Of a stretch of 64,000 bases of DNA, positions 10,179-23,877 are shown piece after piece. The stretch spans positions 40,957,362 through 41,021,361 of the forward strand of contig NC_060061.1 of the NCBI RefSeq assembly GCF_020283565.1, given 5' to 3'. Within the stretch, counting starts at the first letter, position 1; each line of letters starts with the position of its first letter. The stretch is from Trifolium pratense. Lineage: Eukaryota; Streptophyta; Magnoliopsida; Fabales; Fabaceae. The translations under genes were made by a program, and so were the position numbers. The notes under the pieces were generated by a model. That model saw only the letters and a list, made by a program, of their open reading frames with translations. It did no database searches and had not been told where the DNA came from.

Positions 10179-12571
10179 ATGGCTTCTTCATCTTCGGCCA
10201 GGTATTGTCGTTTTCAAATGTTGTTTTGTTTTGTACTTTTCGACAACATGAGGGACCATTTCATATGACTTTGAAGTTCCAATCTGTTTGTGGATAACAT
10301 AGTATAGTGTATCTTCATCTGTCACATGTACTTTAGGTAAATAAATTAATTGCTTTTGTCAGTTATACACATGTTTTTCAATCTATTTAAATGTCGTTTT
10401 CAAGATAAATAGTTTATTAGGTTAAAGTTTGATTAGGTTAGTGTTTCAAAAGTAGACAACAATTTTACCATAATATCAAAATTATTTGTTCAAACCCTCA
10501 TAAACAATTACTATTTGCACGAACATATATTTGCCTTTAGGTTATTTTACTACTTAATATGGTGCATATTTTAATTTTTTTCAAAATTTATCATCAGATG
10601 CTTACTATTTATAACAATGTTTGGATTGGATATATAAAGGAATCTACTCCCCCCATTATGTTTGTTATGATGTGGCCAAATGCTACCAAATGTATTGATG
10701 TACAATTTGAGACAGAATAAAATTTTGGTCTATTACGACGCCTGTATCCTAAATTATCTTTATATGTTTTCGACAACTAAATCTATGTCGACCTCTTGAA
10801 GTTTGTCTTCTTAGTGTTTAAAAAATTTACAAATGTATGCACTTCAATTCCTTAAAATAATTGATCAAAACCCTAATATATACATTATCAAGTTACGTTT
10901 ATGCTAACATTTTGATTTTTATAAGAAACAAAACTGGTGGTCAATGCAAAGTAACATGTTGGTTCCAAGCTGAAGTACACCCTTCTAAGGTAATATTCAT
11001 GAACCAATTATTGTATTATTTTTCTTCATTTGTATTATTTCATTATCAACTTCACACATTCAATTAATGGAAAATCTTCTTTTTGTTTATATTAGGAGGA
11101 AATTTATATGTGTCCTGCATTTGCTAAGAAGTATGCATCCAAAATGAACTTCAAATACTATGGATGGATTAAGAGTAGAAATATGTATAAAGACGGCGGA
11201 AGCACTATGGTTGTTTTCAAGTGGAAGAATGATCAATGTTATATTAGTGATGGTAGAGTTGTTGCCAAAAGGAACGGTATAAAGGTACCAACCACTGTCA
11301 CCCTATACTTTGAAGGCGAAGATAACACTTTTACCATGTGGCCTGGATCAATTGAAGAGCGTCCTAAATTTTTTCAACATAGTCATTCAATCTATCCTAA
11401 TAGGTAACTTTTTATATGCTATTTTGTATATTGCCAACATAAAAATTAAATTATTATTTAATTAGGCATTAATGTATATCTTCGTAATATTGTTATCAAA
11501 CAGCGTCGGTGGCTGGTCTTTTAATCCGGAAAGTAGCTTCGAAACTGTTATTTATCCATATAAGGTATTCACTACATAGCAACTACTTATATCTGAACAC
11601 ATATAATTTCTATTTGAAACTATTAATTTTCAGTGGAGTTGTTGATATCTAATCATTCTATATAATGTTAAATGCAGGATAGAATTGGCATTTGCCATAA
11701 TTTTGTGGAAAACTTTGAAACCATTATTAATTTCGATAATCCTGTCATGATAATAAACAGTAGGAAAGAGGAATGTCAGGTCTTACTTGAATGTAGCAAA
11801 GGAATATGGTATCTCAGTGGTGCCTCCAAAGTTGCTAAGGCATTTGGATTTAGGAAACCCACATCTGTTATACTTGATTTTCAATTTAAGGATAATCGGT
11901 TTCATATGATTGAAAAAAGTGCTGCCAATACTTCTAATTCTGCTGCTCCTCCTGCTAATAAAAGTCCATTGATCATTTTATCGGATTATTCCGATGAGGA
12001 TGACGATAAAGACGAAGCTGAAGATGAAGATGAAGATGAGGATGAAGACGATGATGACGATGACAATGAACAAGATGAGGATTGTAGACTTTTTTTTGCT
12101 GCAAATGATTTCATGGTTTTGGATGGTAATGATGATGATGTTGTTGCTGATGATGAAGATCCGAATCGTTATAATCACTTTGATGTGAAGATCACAGAGT
12201 CCATGGCATACAAGAATCAAGTTTTGGTAAGTACAATTTATATTACAATAATGTTCAATTTGGTTTATAGCTTTACCTCTTCTTTCAATTAATATATCCC
12301 TAATTTCATTGTATTGTAGCATTTTCCCAACCTAACATCTAAACATGCTCTCCGGACATCTCAAAAGACGATTTATATTCGAGATATCAACACAGGAAGA
12401 GTGATCAATTGCAAAATCTTAACCTCATCCCGCTATAAATATGAAAGGTATCTCGGCAATGGTTGGTATGAATTCAAGGATGAGCTTCAGTTGACGCCTG
12501 GAGATGTTTTGAAGTTCTCAGTTGAAGACCCTCCGCATTACCTCAATGTCTTGGTTATCCGTGCCGCTTGA
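10179..12571 (+). CDS. Triple B3-like protein with acidic tract (B3-like gene 2)
   Basis: Six exons (10179-10201, 10926-10989, 11096-11403, 11504-11564, 11678-12226, 12320-12571) total 1,257 nt in phase, about 418 residues. Order: B3-like domain 1 (CWFQAEVHPSK, MCPAFAKKYASKMNF, TTVTLYFEGED); B3-like domain 2 (ICHNFVENFETIINF, TSVILDFQFKDNRF); a run of about 30 Asp/Glu; then domain 3 with the clearest B3 ending (RYLGNGWYEFKDELQLTPGD). The tiny first exon MASSSSAR is supported by its near copy in gene 5. The acidic tract recalls activation or histone-binding regions, but its role is not shown. Paralog of gene 5 in exon plan, introns and upstream DNA. Plus strand, between repeats, within the possible large Helitron. 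Confidence 0.7.
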
Positions 12572-12834
12572 TGAGGTTACGACGGAGCTGCTGAAGATGG
12601 TAGGTTTTCGAAGTTATGTAATCATGGTTAATAGTTTTAATGACTTATGTAACACAATGCATCCAAGTTTGTTTTTTTTAGGCTATTATATTTAATGTAT
12701 TCTGAACATCCTGTGCGTTACTTCCATGTAATGTACTTCAACTATCAAGAAAATTTATAATGTATGGATTAACATGTTCTATTAATTTAAGTTTGTTGGT
12801 TAACATAATTTTGTTTTATGTTATAAGCTCTTTG

Positions 12835-13209
12835 GGTTTCAATATTAATATTGAAAAGTACCTAAATAAATTAAGGTGTTTGAAAGTGTCATTACGTAAG
12901 CACTTATCAATCCCCCTCTACCTGGTTAATTTTAGTAAACTTAAAATTATATGTGACTCATAATAGATTAAATTACACATTTGGTACTAAATAGAATCAA
13001 TCTTTATACTTTTAATATATCTATAAATAGTACTAAATAGACTTAATGGAACATTTGGTACCTTGCGTTTATATAATACGATATTTAGTCCGTTGATGGA
13101 AATGACTTTACATGGTGACCTAAAATAAATGTCAAGCAACAAAATTGACACATTTTAGGAATAGATAATCATATTGAAACCAAAAAATAAACGTCGTGGA
13201 CCAAATATG
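12835..13209. repeat. 375-bp direct repeat, copy 1
   Basis: Starts GGTTTCAATATTAATATTG and ends near GGACCAAATATGC. It is about 97% identical by eye to 13358-13732, 523 bp downstream. It carries phrases such as ACATTTGGTACTAAAT and GGACCAAATAT, typical of plant dispersed repeats. No coding potential. Confidence 0.85.
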
Positions 13210-13357
13210 CGGTCATTTGGAGGACCTACTTTTCAACTTTATTTTATAAACATGATGGTCATATATTTGTAAAAATTTTAAAGTAATATAATAGAGAACA
13301 ATAGAAAAATAATTGAATGAACGTTGTTCATTTAACAAATTATCAAGGCAAACATTA

Positions 13358-13732
13358 GGTTTCAATATTAATATTGAAAAGTACCTACATAAATTAAGGT
13401 GTTTCAAAGTGTCATTAAGTAAGCACTTATCAATCCCCCTCTACCTGGTTAATTTTAGTAAACTTAAAATTATATGTGACTCATAATAGATTAAATTACA
13501 CATTTGGTACTAAATAAAATCAATCTTTATACTTTTAATATATCTATAAATAGTACTAAATAGACTTAATGGAACATTTGGTACCTTGCGTTTATTTAAT
13601 ACGATATTTAGTCCGTTGATGGAAATGACTTTACATGGTGACCTAAAATAAATGTCAAGCAACAAAATTGACACATTTTAGGAATAGTTTATCATATTGA
13701 AACCAAAAAATAAACGTCGTGGACCAAATATA
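13358..13732. repeat. 375-bp direct repeat, copy 2
   Basis: Second copy of the 12835-13209 repeat, separated from it by about 150 bp. The few differences are single substitutions. Confidence 0.85.
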
Positions 13733-14234
13733 CCCAATACAAGAAGAAAAAAAAAGCGCAAAAGTACAAATCTCAAGCTAATCGGTTGTACAAAAATAAT
13801 TATATCACCTCCAACTTCGTTACAAACATACTCATCTCTTTCCTAAACAATCAATAAATAAATAAAAAAATATGTATAATTAGAGATCCAATGGACTAAT
13901 TAGTTGGGAAAAATTAATAATAGCACCCCCATCTTCGTCATATACATTAGCCTATCCTTTCTCTGCGCACTTGAATAAAAAAATTTATTTATTGATATCC
14001 TTATATATATTTTAATAGATATCCTTATATATATTTTAACCAGAGCATCACAAGTTGTTTTTCAGTTCAACTTTGTTTTTTTTTTTCTTTTACAATCTAA
14101 CCACTTCACCTTTTTCTTTTAATGTCGCGCTATATATTCAATATTTCATAAACACAAAGTTCGATTTCGCAAAACTTTTTTATAATAATATAAAAAATTT
14201 ATAATTCTAAATAATTACTAATGAAAGCATTTTG
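13733..14234. other. AT-rich intergenic stretch
   Basis: No gene seen. A 20-bp phrase ATCCTTATATATATTTTAA is duplicated in tandem near 14000-14040. Otherwise simple AT-rich sequence. Confidence 0.5.
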
Positions 14235-14295
14235 CAATGACTTTACATGGTGACCTAAAATAAATGTAAGGTACAAAAATTGACACATTTTAGGA
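14235..14295. repeat. Third, partial copy of the 375-bp repeat
   Basis: AATGACTTTACATGGTGACC through ACACATTTTAGGA matches the interior of the two longer copies at 12.8 and 13.4 kb with a few changes. Confidence 0.75.
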
Positions 14296-14438
14296 GATGT
14301 GCAGATACATATTACAAAATCAAGTTCATATGGGATCTTTGAATCGCGAAAGGTAACACCCATCGTGGCACCTCATCCTCTTCCTTCTTCATCGTCTTCT
14401 TCGTCTTCTTCGTCGTACCATTCACACCAGCTTTTACA

Positions 14439-15676
14439 ATGGAACCTTCAATTAACAGGTAATAAATCTCTATACCTTCCTCTTATTACCATTCAATTGA
14501 TAAATAGACCCACGGTTTATGTTAATTGGGATCTATTGTTGGAGGAAATCATAACATAGGTTATTAAGAGGAAATTTTGGTTTTCAGTTAATGTAAATTC
14601 CTTATTCTTCGTATCATTTGTGAAACAGATTAATTAGATTTATGTGATGGATAATTGGTTTTTCACTTAACATTTAAATTATGTAAATGTTGACATAAAA
14701 GTGTTGAGAATAATGTTGTTAATATGTTTATGCAAGGAACTTCACTATTTCTTCACTATCTCTCCATCATAGGCCTGCTTGGTTCAAAACTGTTATTGAC
14801 CCTGATAAGGTATTATCAGTTTGATCGATTTCTTTTAGAACATATTTTGATTCACATTGGTTTATACTTAACTTTGATGCTGATATATTTTGCTTGCATC
14901 GAATCATGTTTTAGGACAAAATTCATATGTGTCCACTTTTTGTTAAAAATTGGTCAAGTCAGATGAATTTTGAAAAAACTGGATGGATTATAAATGGTAA
15001 TAAAGAGAGAACTATGGTGGTGTTCAACTGTGACAATGGTAAATGGTATATTAGTTCCGGATTTATGCTTGCCATGAGGAATGGGTTTACAGAACCAACC
15101 GAAGTATATTTTTATTACCAACTGAAACGTAATAATTTATTGATGTTTGAATCAATTATGACTCAATTCACTCCTCCTTACGAAGCTCCGTGTGATGATG
15201 AGGAACATCCATGTTCTGCTGTTTGTAACAATGATCAAAACAACGAAGATGTTGAGGTCAAACTACTTAATTACCAAGATACTGAAGATGTCGATCAATC
15301 ACATATCTATAAATTTGATGTCAAGATCACAGATGCAATCATTAAAAATAATGAACTCCAAGTAAGTTATATTCAATCCATAATTTTTTGGTTATGTTTC
15401 AACTAAATGTTTTTACTATTTTAAGTTTGACTTTTAATTTTATATCAGGAATTTCAATACATACCATCGAAGTTCGTTCTCAAAGTCAAGACTGAAAGTA
15501 TTTCTATTACGGCTATGGACACAAGCGAAGTTTGGAGTTGCGAAATAGTAACATTTAATCGTGCTTGCCAACTTCCACAATCCACAACTGAAGGTTGTTA
15601 TCACTTTAGGTTGAACAATAGGTTAATGGTTGGCGATGTACTGCGGTTCACAAAAAAAATATCAAATCATGTATAA
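14439..15676 (+). CDS. Double B3-like protein (B3-like gene 3)
   Basis: Four exons (14439-14458, 14773-14809, 14915-15361, 15449-15676) total 732 nt in phase, about 243 residues. Domain 1 (RPAWFKTVIDPDK, MCPLFVKNWSSQMNF, KWYISSG, TEVYFYYQLK) aligns with domain 1 of genes 2 and 5. A short acidic linker leads to KFDVKITDA, then a final exon with CYHFRLNNRLMVGDVLRF, a divergent B3 ending. The middle domain of genes 2 and 5 is absent, so this is a shorter family member. The first exon (MEPSINR) is tiny and is chosen by phase and position. A CTTCTTCGTC-type serine-rich frame upstream (14299-14438) is not used. It lies 0.86 kb before the Rep/helicase gene. Confidence 0.65.
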
Positions 15677-16535
15677 CTTAATGGATAGTTCCAATTGTAT
15701 TAGCCTTTTATTGTATCTAGATTTTTAACGGCTTCTGTAATATTAACACTAAAATGTTGCAAAAATGTATTGTCATTTTATCAATGCTACAAGACTTATG
15801 GGAATATTCGACATTTGATATATAACGTTATTTAAGTTAATTTGGTTTAATACTATTTCATTATGAATTGAATATTGTTTTATTATCTTATACAAATACT
15901 GCTTGACCATCATATCTCTATATAGATTTCAATTATATATGGGTTGATGGTATGCATACAATTTCAGTTTTGTAGGTTTTAAGTTAAGTTATATCCTATT
16001 ATATGTTGGTCAACAAATATAATGAGACAATAGATTGCATTCACAATTGCATGTGATACCTATATACAATTTTTTATTGTTCAATGCTCAAAGCATATAT
16101 TAAATTGTCTTATTCTTAAGGCATATTTTCCCTTTTTCGTCCAACACAATTGTGTTGACAAGGACAATACAACATTTTACCTATTCTACAATATACACTT
16201 TTCCATAAGAAAGTTAGACATTTCACATGTGATGATAGAGACTACACTTTTTCTAACTTGCATTTTTTATGCCTCTTTCTTACACCAATGCATACAAAGT
16301 GAATAGAAAATATAACCAAAATAAGATTGCTCATAAGTTGACCATCTTCTTTTGTCATTTTGTTTTAACCAATGCTCTCGAAAAAAACTATGAAAAATAT
16401 ATGTTTTGATCTCTTCAAACCAATGCAATGTTCATCAAAAGATCCATGAGTTTCTATGAGTTTGAACATCTATTAGCTACAATATGCTTAACTAAAATAC
16501 CTTCATGGTTGTTACACTAATTCAAAGTTCAATCA
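15677..16535. other. Intergenic stretch before the Helitron Rep/helicase gene
   Basis: AT-rich, no gene recognised. It presumably contains the promoter of the Rep/helicase gene, but no TATA box could be chosen with confidence. Confidence 0.4.
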
Positions 16536-19500
16536 ATGGATATTCCTCAATCAAAGTTAGCAAGATTTAGTAGGAAACAAAGGTTACTATCAAAGGAGAA
16601 TGACTCTTCTTCAGGTTAGTACTTCATAATCCTTTGTTACTTCAAATACTCATAGTTTTGTTATTCACAATTTTTAGTATTGAGCACTAATATTGTTGTT
16701 CTTACTTACAGCTAATATTGGACCAAAGTTGGGAAAAAACTCATTCAATAATGCACCATCTGGATCAGGTTACACAATAATCTGCAACTTCAATCTTTTT
16801 TTCAAATACAGTGTTATATTTCTTTGGTTATTTCAGTTAGGTTTATTTTTTAATACAAAAACGGATTTTCTCCATGACAGAAAATGTTATGCCAATGGAT
16901 ATCAATATGAAATCCAAGTATACAACAAAGGGAGAACTATTTAAGAGGAAAGCAGACAGGATTCCATTGTCACCTTTGACTCAAGGTATCGATAATTCTA
17001 TTTTTAATGTATGGAATCTGTGTATGCAAATAGCGTAGTATAACCATATATTCAAATTTTAAACAGGTAGCATATTGACCACAAACATAGAGAGCGATGT
17101 CAACGAAAACATTCCCGCAAAAAGAATTAGAATTCCAAATCCTAAATATTTTTCTCCTGTCTCATGTGTTATTAACTCTTCAAATGACTCCAGTTCTAAT
17201 GCTTCAAGACCAACACAACAAGGTTATTAATAAAATTATTTATTGGAAACTTTCTATTATCTGATTTTTCATTTATTTATCATAACAATTGTGATTTATT
17301 AATCTAATATTATACGGATTAATGTATACAGGAAAAAATTCAGCTACATCAAAATTTGCAGCTCCTACATCATCAACATCAAATAACCACATGTCTAAAC
17401 GGTTTCCACTGAATAGTAAATATATTGGTGTTCAAAGATTAGATTTTGACGATGAAACCAATGGTCAGTATATTGCTACACTGTTTTATTTGTGTAATGT
17501 GTTAAATATAAAGTTCGTTAACTAAACTAAATACTACATTACAATTCAGCTTCTTCTAATGTGGAAAATGACATTGATGTATTCAAATCCAATTTATATG
17601 CAAGTTCTGAAATTGAAGGTATGTATTGAATCTACTTCTATATATATTAAATAATATATTTTTTGATTATTCTCTATTAATTTATTTGTTATAAATATCA
17701 TGTAGGAGTCATTAACTTTGGCTTGCCTGAATTTACATGCAAGTGGTGTAATGCTGAATTATGGTATGAGGAAAGAGCGGAAAAATCAAGGCATGGTCTT
17801 GATATAGAATTTTCACTTTGTTGTGCAAAAGGAAAAGTACAACTTCCTCTTCTTAAAAAGCCACCAGAACTTTTATTAGCTTTAATAAGTGGACGTGATC
17901 GTCGTAGTAAGAATTTTCAGGAGAACTATAGAGCTTTCAATAGCATGTTTGCTTTCACATCATTGGGTGGTCAGATAAATTACAACATTAATGATGGTGG
18001 TGGACCTCCTCAATTCATTTTAAGTGGTCAAAATTATCACAGAATTGGATCTTTGCTGCCAGAAATAGGAACTACTCCTAAGTTTGCACAGTTATACATC
18101 CATGATACTGATAATGAGGTGAATAACCGAGCTGCGGTCTTCAGGTTAGTAGTTAGTGGATTTTAATCAAAATATGAGTCAAACTACATCATTTATATAT
18201 AATTAATACTTTAATATTTTCCAGGTCTGATAACAACAAAAAAGAACCCATTGATATTTCTTTAATTAAGGATCTAAAAGAAATGATAGATTATTGCAAT
18301 CCACTTGCTAAGTCTTTTAGGAAGGTCAGAGATGCTATTCAATCTGGTACTACTCATAATTTGTCTTTGAGATTATACCGAAAGCGAACAAATGATTCAA
18401 GAATGCATAATATCCCTACAGTTGATGAGGTGGCTGGTTTGATTGTTGGGGACTTTGAAGAATCAGAAATTGGAAGAGATATTATTGTTAATGATAAAAG
18501 GTATGGCCTGACTAGAATTCATGAAACTCATGTGTTGTTCCTGCCTCTTCAATACCCGTTGTTGTTTCCTTGGGGTGAAAATGGATGGGAACCAGATATT
18601 CCACATAGAAAGACAATAGAAGTATCAAAGAATGAGAAGGAAGAAAGAGTCAAAATTAGAGAATTCATGGCTTTCCGCATTCAAGAAAGGAAAAAAGAAT
18701 TTGGAAACATTGTTTTTTCTAGGAGATTATTTCAGCAGTTTGTGGTAGATTGTTACACTATGATAGAAGCCCAACGACTATCTTTCATAAGAGAAAACCA
18801 AGACAAAATTCGTTGTGATGTACTAAGTGGTCTTCAAGAAGCTGTCGATAGGGGCGATGTGGATGCTTCAACAGTCGGAAAACGCATTATTTTGCCTGAT
18901 TCTTTCACTGGAGGTCCACGGTACATGTTCAACAATTGTCAAGATGCTCAGGGAATTTGTAAGCGATTTGGTTATCCTGATCTGTTCATAACCATTACAT
19001 GTAATGCAAATTGGCCAGAAATACGTAATTTCATTGAACCAATAGGGCTTCAACCTTCAGACCGACCAGATATTGTTGCCAGAGTATTCAAGATGAAACT
19101 TGATCAAATGTTGTCGGATTTCAAAAAAGAACAAATATTTGGCAAGGTAGTAGCAGGTAAGTACTATTTTTAAATTATTTACTCTACTTAATTTGTCATA
19201 TCATTTATTGTACCTTTATTAATGATCCGGTTCATAATAGTACATTGGCATATTTGCATTATAATAGGTATGTATACCGTGGAGTTTCAAAAAAGAGGGC
19301 TTCCACATGCACATATGTTAATGTGGTTGGATGAAAAAAACAAGATTAAAACTGGTCATGATATTGACAAGGTGATATCTGCTGAGCTTCCTCATCCTCA
19401 ATTATACCCAAAACTTTATTCCGCCGTATCGTCATTTATGATGCATGGCCCATGTGGGGAAGCAAATATCAATTCTCCTTGCATGGTTAATTACCGTTGC

Positions 19501-22246
19501 TCGAAGTTCTTTCCAAAAAAGTATAAATCCTCCACAACCATTGATGATGAAGGGTATCCTTCTTACCGGAGACGTAATACTGGAATTTCTGTCAAAAAGC
19601 CTAAGGCTAGCTTGGACAACTCCTTTGTTGTTCCTTACAATCCTTTTCTATTGATGAGATATCAGGCTCATATTAATGTGGAATATTGCAATAAATCCAA
19701 TGCCATCAAATACTTATTCAAATATGTAAATAAAGGTCCTGACCGTTCAAATGTTGAAATCTCCAATGGCAACAAATCAAAAGAGCCGGTTGATGAAATC
19801 AAAAGATTTTATGACTGCCGATATTTATCTCCGGCAGAGGCTGTTTGGAGGACATTTGCGTTTGACATTCATCAACATTTTCCAGCTGTTATTAGGTTAT
19901 CTATTCACTTGGAAAATGATCAAGTAGTTAAATTTGATGATAATAGTTCACTGCATAATGTTCTTCGTTATCGGGAAGTGGTTGACACAATGTTTCTTTC
20001 TTGGTTTAAAGCAAATATGGAATATGAAGAAGGTCGAAATTTGACATATTCACAGTTTCCTACAAAATTTGTTTATTTACCACAGGAACATCGTTGGCAG
20101 CCAAGGCAAAGGGGTTTTAGCATTGGAAGATTAACATATGTTCCCGTTGGAGCCGGTGATTTATACTACTTGAGGGTGTTGTTGACACAACAAAGAGGGT
20201 GCACAAGTTATGAAGATATCAAAACAGTTGATGGCAAGATATGCAAAACTTTCCAAGAGGCGTGTGTAGTGAGTTAAGGCTTTTAAAAGATGACCAAGAG
20301 TTCAAAGATGCAATTAAAGAGTCTTATCAAACAGCATCAGGTTGGCAGATGAGGAGTTTGTTTGTTAGATTACTTAACATGAATACAATGACTAATCCTT
20401 TCGATGTTTGGAACTGTACTTGGAAAATACTGTCCGATGGAATTCTTTACAATAAAAGAAGAGAACTCAATCTTCCAGGTAATCAAACAATCATTACTTT
20501 ATAGGACATAATATTGTATATATTAATCTGCAAATTATTTAACAATTACGTACTGATTCGATGATAATATATGCCGTAGATTTACAAATTTGTGATGATG
20601 ATTTGAAGAATCTCTGTCTCATTGAGATTGCAAAACTGTTGACTGAAAATGGAAGGACATTAAATGATTACCCGTCTATGCCTACCCCTGTAGTTGACGA
20701 TGTCAATACCTTTGATAACAAACTTATAGCCGATGAACTTAACTATGATAAAGTTCAATTAGCTGCTCTTCATGAAAGTTTGGTTCACAAGTTAACCGAA
20801 GAGCAACATAGTGTCTATCAACAAATAATGACATCCGTGTTATCTGGCCATGGTCAATTCTTCTTTTTATATGGTTACGGTGGTACTGGCAAGACTTTCT
20901 TATGGAAAACACTTTCAGCCGGTCTAAGATCTAAAGGAGAGATTGTAATCAATGTTGCTTCGAGCGGAATAGCTTCTTTATTGCTTCCTAATGGGAAAAC
21001 CGCTCATTCAACTTTTTGCATCCCATTGGAAATAAATGAAACATCTACTTGCAACATTAAACAAAATTGTTTTAGAGCAGAACTATTAAGAGCGGCCAGC
21101 CTATTCATATGGGATGAAGCTCCTATGATGAATAGACACTGCTTTGAAGCATTTGATCGTACAATGAAGGACTTGATGGGAAAGGTAGACAAAAAAAACA
21201 GAGACAAGCCATTTGGTGGAAAAGTTGTTGTCTTAGGTGGAGACTTTAGACAGATATTGCCAGTAATTAGGAAAGGATCAAGAAACGAAGTTGTTAGGGC
21301 AACAATTAGCTCATCAAAGTTATGGAAGCATTGCAAAGTTTTGAAATTGACCAAAAATATGAGGTTGAAAGGTGACTGTACTGACAAGTCACAAACTGAA
21401 CTCAGAGAATTTGCTGATTGGATGTTGAAAATTGGAGATGGCTTATTAGATGGAGATGAAAATGGAGAGGCTGAAATTCAAATTCCGGAAGAATTATGTG
21501 TTCTGAATAATGACAAGCCTTTGCTTTCTTTAGTTGACTTTGTTTACCCTAATATTGTTAACGATATTGGGAAAAATAATTTCTTTCAGGATGAAGCAAT
21601 TCTTGCTCCAACATTGGAGATTGTTAAGGAGGTCAACGATTTTGTGCTATCTATGATTCCAGGTGAATCAAAAGATTTTTTAAGCTGTGATACACCATGT
21701 AAATCTGATGAGGATAATGACGTTCAAGGCGACTGGTTTACATCTGAATTTTTAAATGATATCCAATGTTCTGGGATACCGAATCATCGGCTAACACTTA
21801 AAGAGGGTGTTCCTGTTATGCTGCTACGCAATATTGATCAAGCCAGGGGCTTATGTAATGGTACCAGATTACAGGTCAAGGAATTGGGCAAGAATGTTAT
21901 AACAGCTGTTGTTATCAATGGAACAAATGACGGTGAAGTTGTCTATATTCCAAGAATGGACTTAGTTCCTTCAGATTCTGGACTTCCGTTCAAGTTTTGT
22001 CGCCGCCAATTTCCCATATGCTTGTGTTTTGCAATGACCATCAACAAGAGTCAAGGACAATCTCTCTCCAAGGTTGCAGTTTATTTACCTCGACCAGTTT
22101 TTACACATGGTCAATTGTACGTAGCAGTTTCAAGAGTGACAACAAAAAAAGGCTTGAGGTTTCTTATATTAGATGAAGATCGCAACACCTGCACGACGAC
22201 AACAAATGTCGTCTTTCCTGAAATTTTTGAGAATTTAAAGGTTTAA
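16536..22246 (+). CDS. Helitron Rep/PIF1-like helicase (RepHel), one apparent frameshift
   Basis: Transposase of rolling-circle Helitrons. Ten exons: 16536-16614, 16712-16768, 16881-16985, 17067-17222, 17332-17463, 17550-17618, 17706-18144, 18225-19156, 19268-20478, 20580-22246 (4,847 nt, about 1,615 residues if the frame were continuous). The N-terminus is low-complexity. A Cys-rich stretch ([18 protein letters not shown]) opens the Helitron_like_N region. The Rep core shows [14 protein letters not shown], the HxH motif in [13 protein letters not shown] and the two-tyrosine motif in [11 protein letters not shown]. The helicase has Walker A GYGGTGKT, Walker [25 protein letters not shown] and [12 protein letters not shown]. 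The sole defect seen is in exon 9 near 20265-20275: the frame runs into a stop at 20277 while the family sequence ([10 protein letters not shown]) continues in the next frame. The exon total is one base short of a multiple of three, consistent with one lost base, by mutation or sequencing error. Confidence 0.9.
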
Positions 22247-23435
22247 AATGAAAATTATGTCAACATATGGTAAGTTTTATAATTTTTATTGTTTGATGAT
22301 ATACAAATTATTATAGTATTGTTAGTTTAACTTTTGTTGACATATAGTTAATATTTAATGTTTTGATTTTCTTTCAGGTTCATAACATATTTAATATGTT
22401 GTTTTTTGATGGTGCATTTTTTGGGTTGGAATCACTGCTTCCTAATGTAGTTATTTTCTTTAGTTAGGTAAACATTACCCCCTTTGTTGGATATTAATTA
22501 ATTATGTAGCCTACTATTAATTTAAATTTATCTGTTATATATTAATATATTATTTAATATTTATTATTGTTGATACATAATATATTAATTATTTTATTTA
22601 TATAAACCCTATTCTTACTTTTAACAAATTTGTTTCAATTTTGTAGTTAAGGTATTATGTACTTATTATGTGGCCAAATGGGAAACCAATAATACTGATG
22701 TACAAATTGGGCTAAAAATCGTTTTTGGCCCATGACAAAGCCTATATGATAAATTTGCAAACCACATGTCATGCTTCTCATTGGAATACAACAACACGGC
22801 TAGGGTTTGGCAAATATAGATCTCTAAACAAGGCAGACAAAGGAATCAACTTCTCAAGGAAAGGTTTTGCTGCAATCCATACAAAGGTATGTTTTTACTA
22901 TAAAACCATTCTCTATCTTTAATTCAGAATCATATTTCAAAGTTTATTTTATATCCATTTCTGATTCATTTATCAGTAGTGATGATTCAAAGAAAAATGG
23001 AGTTTGAGGATGGAGAATATCAACAATCCTGCTTTGTGTCTTTTGTGATTTTATGATCTGTTTTTCTAACCTATTTTTTATGCATGTAATCTCCCCCCTA
23101 TACAGTTATAGGAATTAATTTATAATTAGGTTACCTTTATGAGTTTAAATGTGTCAGTTTAATGGAATTTATAGTCCTATGCTATATATTTAATTGGAGA
23201 TATTATAAACCTATTTGAGCTTATGGAGATATCTATGGTATTCTACATCAATATTATTAGGCAATGTTTGTTTTTTAAAATTATATACTGCTAACTTTTA
23301 AATAGTTTTTTCATATATTTGCTTTATGTATATACAGCTAAATTTCTTATCAACTGATTATGCTCCAGATTTTTTTTTTGTCGCAATAATTAATATGTTT
23401 GGTTTGTTTCCCCTTTTAAATTATTCAATTATCAG
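22247..23435. other. Region between RepHel and B3-like gene 4
   Basis: No complete gene. 22668-22760 (TATGTGGCCAAATG... TGATGTACAAATTG) resembles sequence in intron 1 of B3-like gene 2 (10668-10760), so this stretch may hold a decayed 5' part of a related B3-like gene. Confidence 0.4.
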
Positions 23436-23877
23436 ATGAATTTGGTTGAAGAAGAACATGTTGAACCACCAAGATTTTGGCAAATAGTTACCACAGATGC
23501 TCATATTCAAGGCAGAGGTGTTTTGGTACTATATACATTCTCCACAATTCATTTACTTTGATTTTTACCATTTCTATGACATTTTGTTCAACTCGCCTGC
23601 TAATTTACTTTTTACTTCTTTTACTGGCCAGCATTTTCCCCGCAGTATCGTGACTAACTATTTGCCTCATCATCAACAACATATTAATATAGTTTTACAT
23701 AACTCAAATATTTCTGTCAACTGTACTATCAAAACATCACAAAGGAATTGGAACGAGAGGTATCTATCTCAAGAGTGGGTTGCATTTCTCAATGAAGCTA
23801 ATATCAAAGTCAACTACAGACTTAAGTTAACTCTTTCAAATCCACCGGATGTTTTGAGTGTTGAAATCATCAATTAA
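23436..23877 (+). CDS. C-terminal B3-like domain gene (B3-like gene 4), short or 5'-truncated
   Basis: Two exons (23436-23525, 23632-23877) give 336 nt in phase, about 111 residues from an ATG directly after a possible splice acceptor. The second exon begins HFPRS as in genes 2 and 5 (HFPN) and ends RLKLTLSNPPDVLSVEII, the same position as PPHYLNVLVI and PPQYMNVMII in those genes. It therefore corresponds to the third B3-like domain only, with a weak GD-type signature. Domains 1 and 2 were not found upstream, so it is either a short gene or a 5'-truncated copy. Confidence 0.5.

Noticed and set aside
11978..12322. Minus-strand Ile/Val-rich ORF across B3-like gene 2
   Set aside because: Shadow of the acidic tract in the reverse frame, not a membrane protein gene.
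14299..14438. Serine-rich frame just before B3-like gene 3
   Set aside because: CTTCTTCGTC repeats in the presumed 5' UTR; it does not join the B3 frame.
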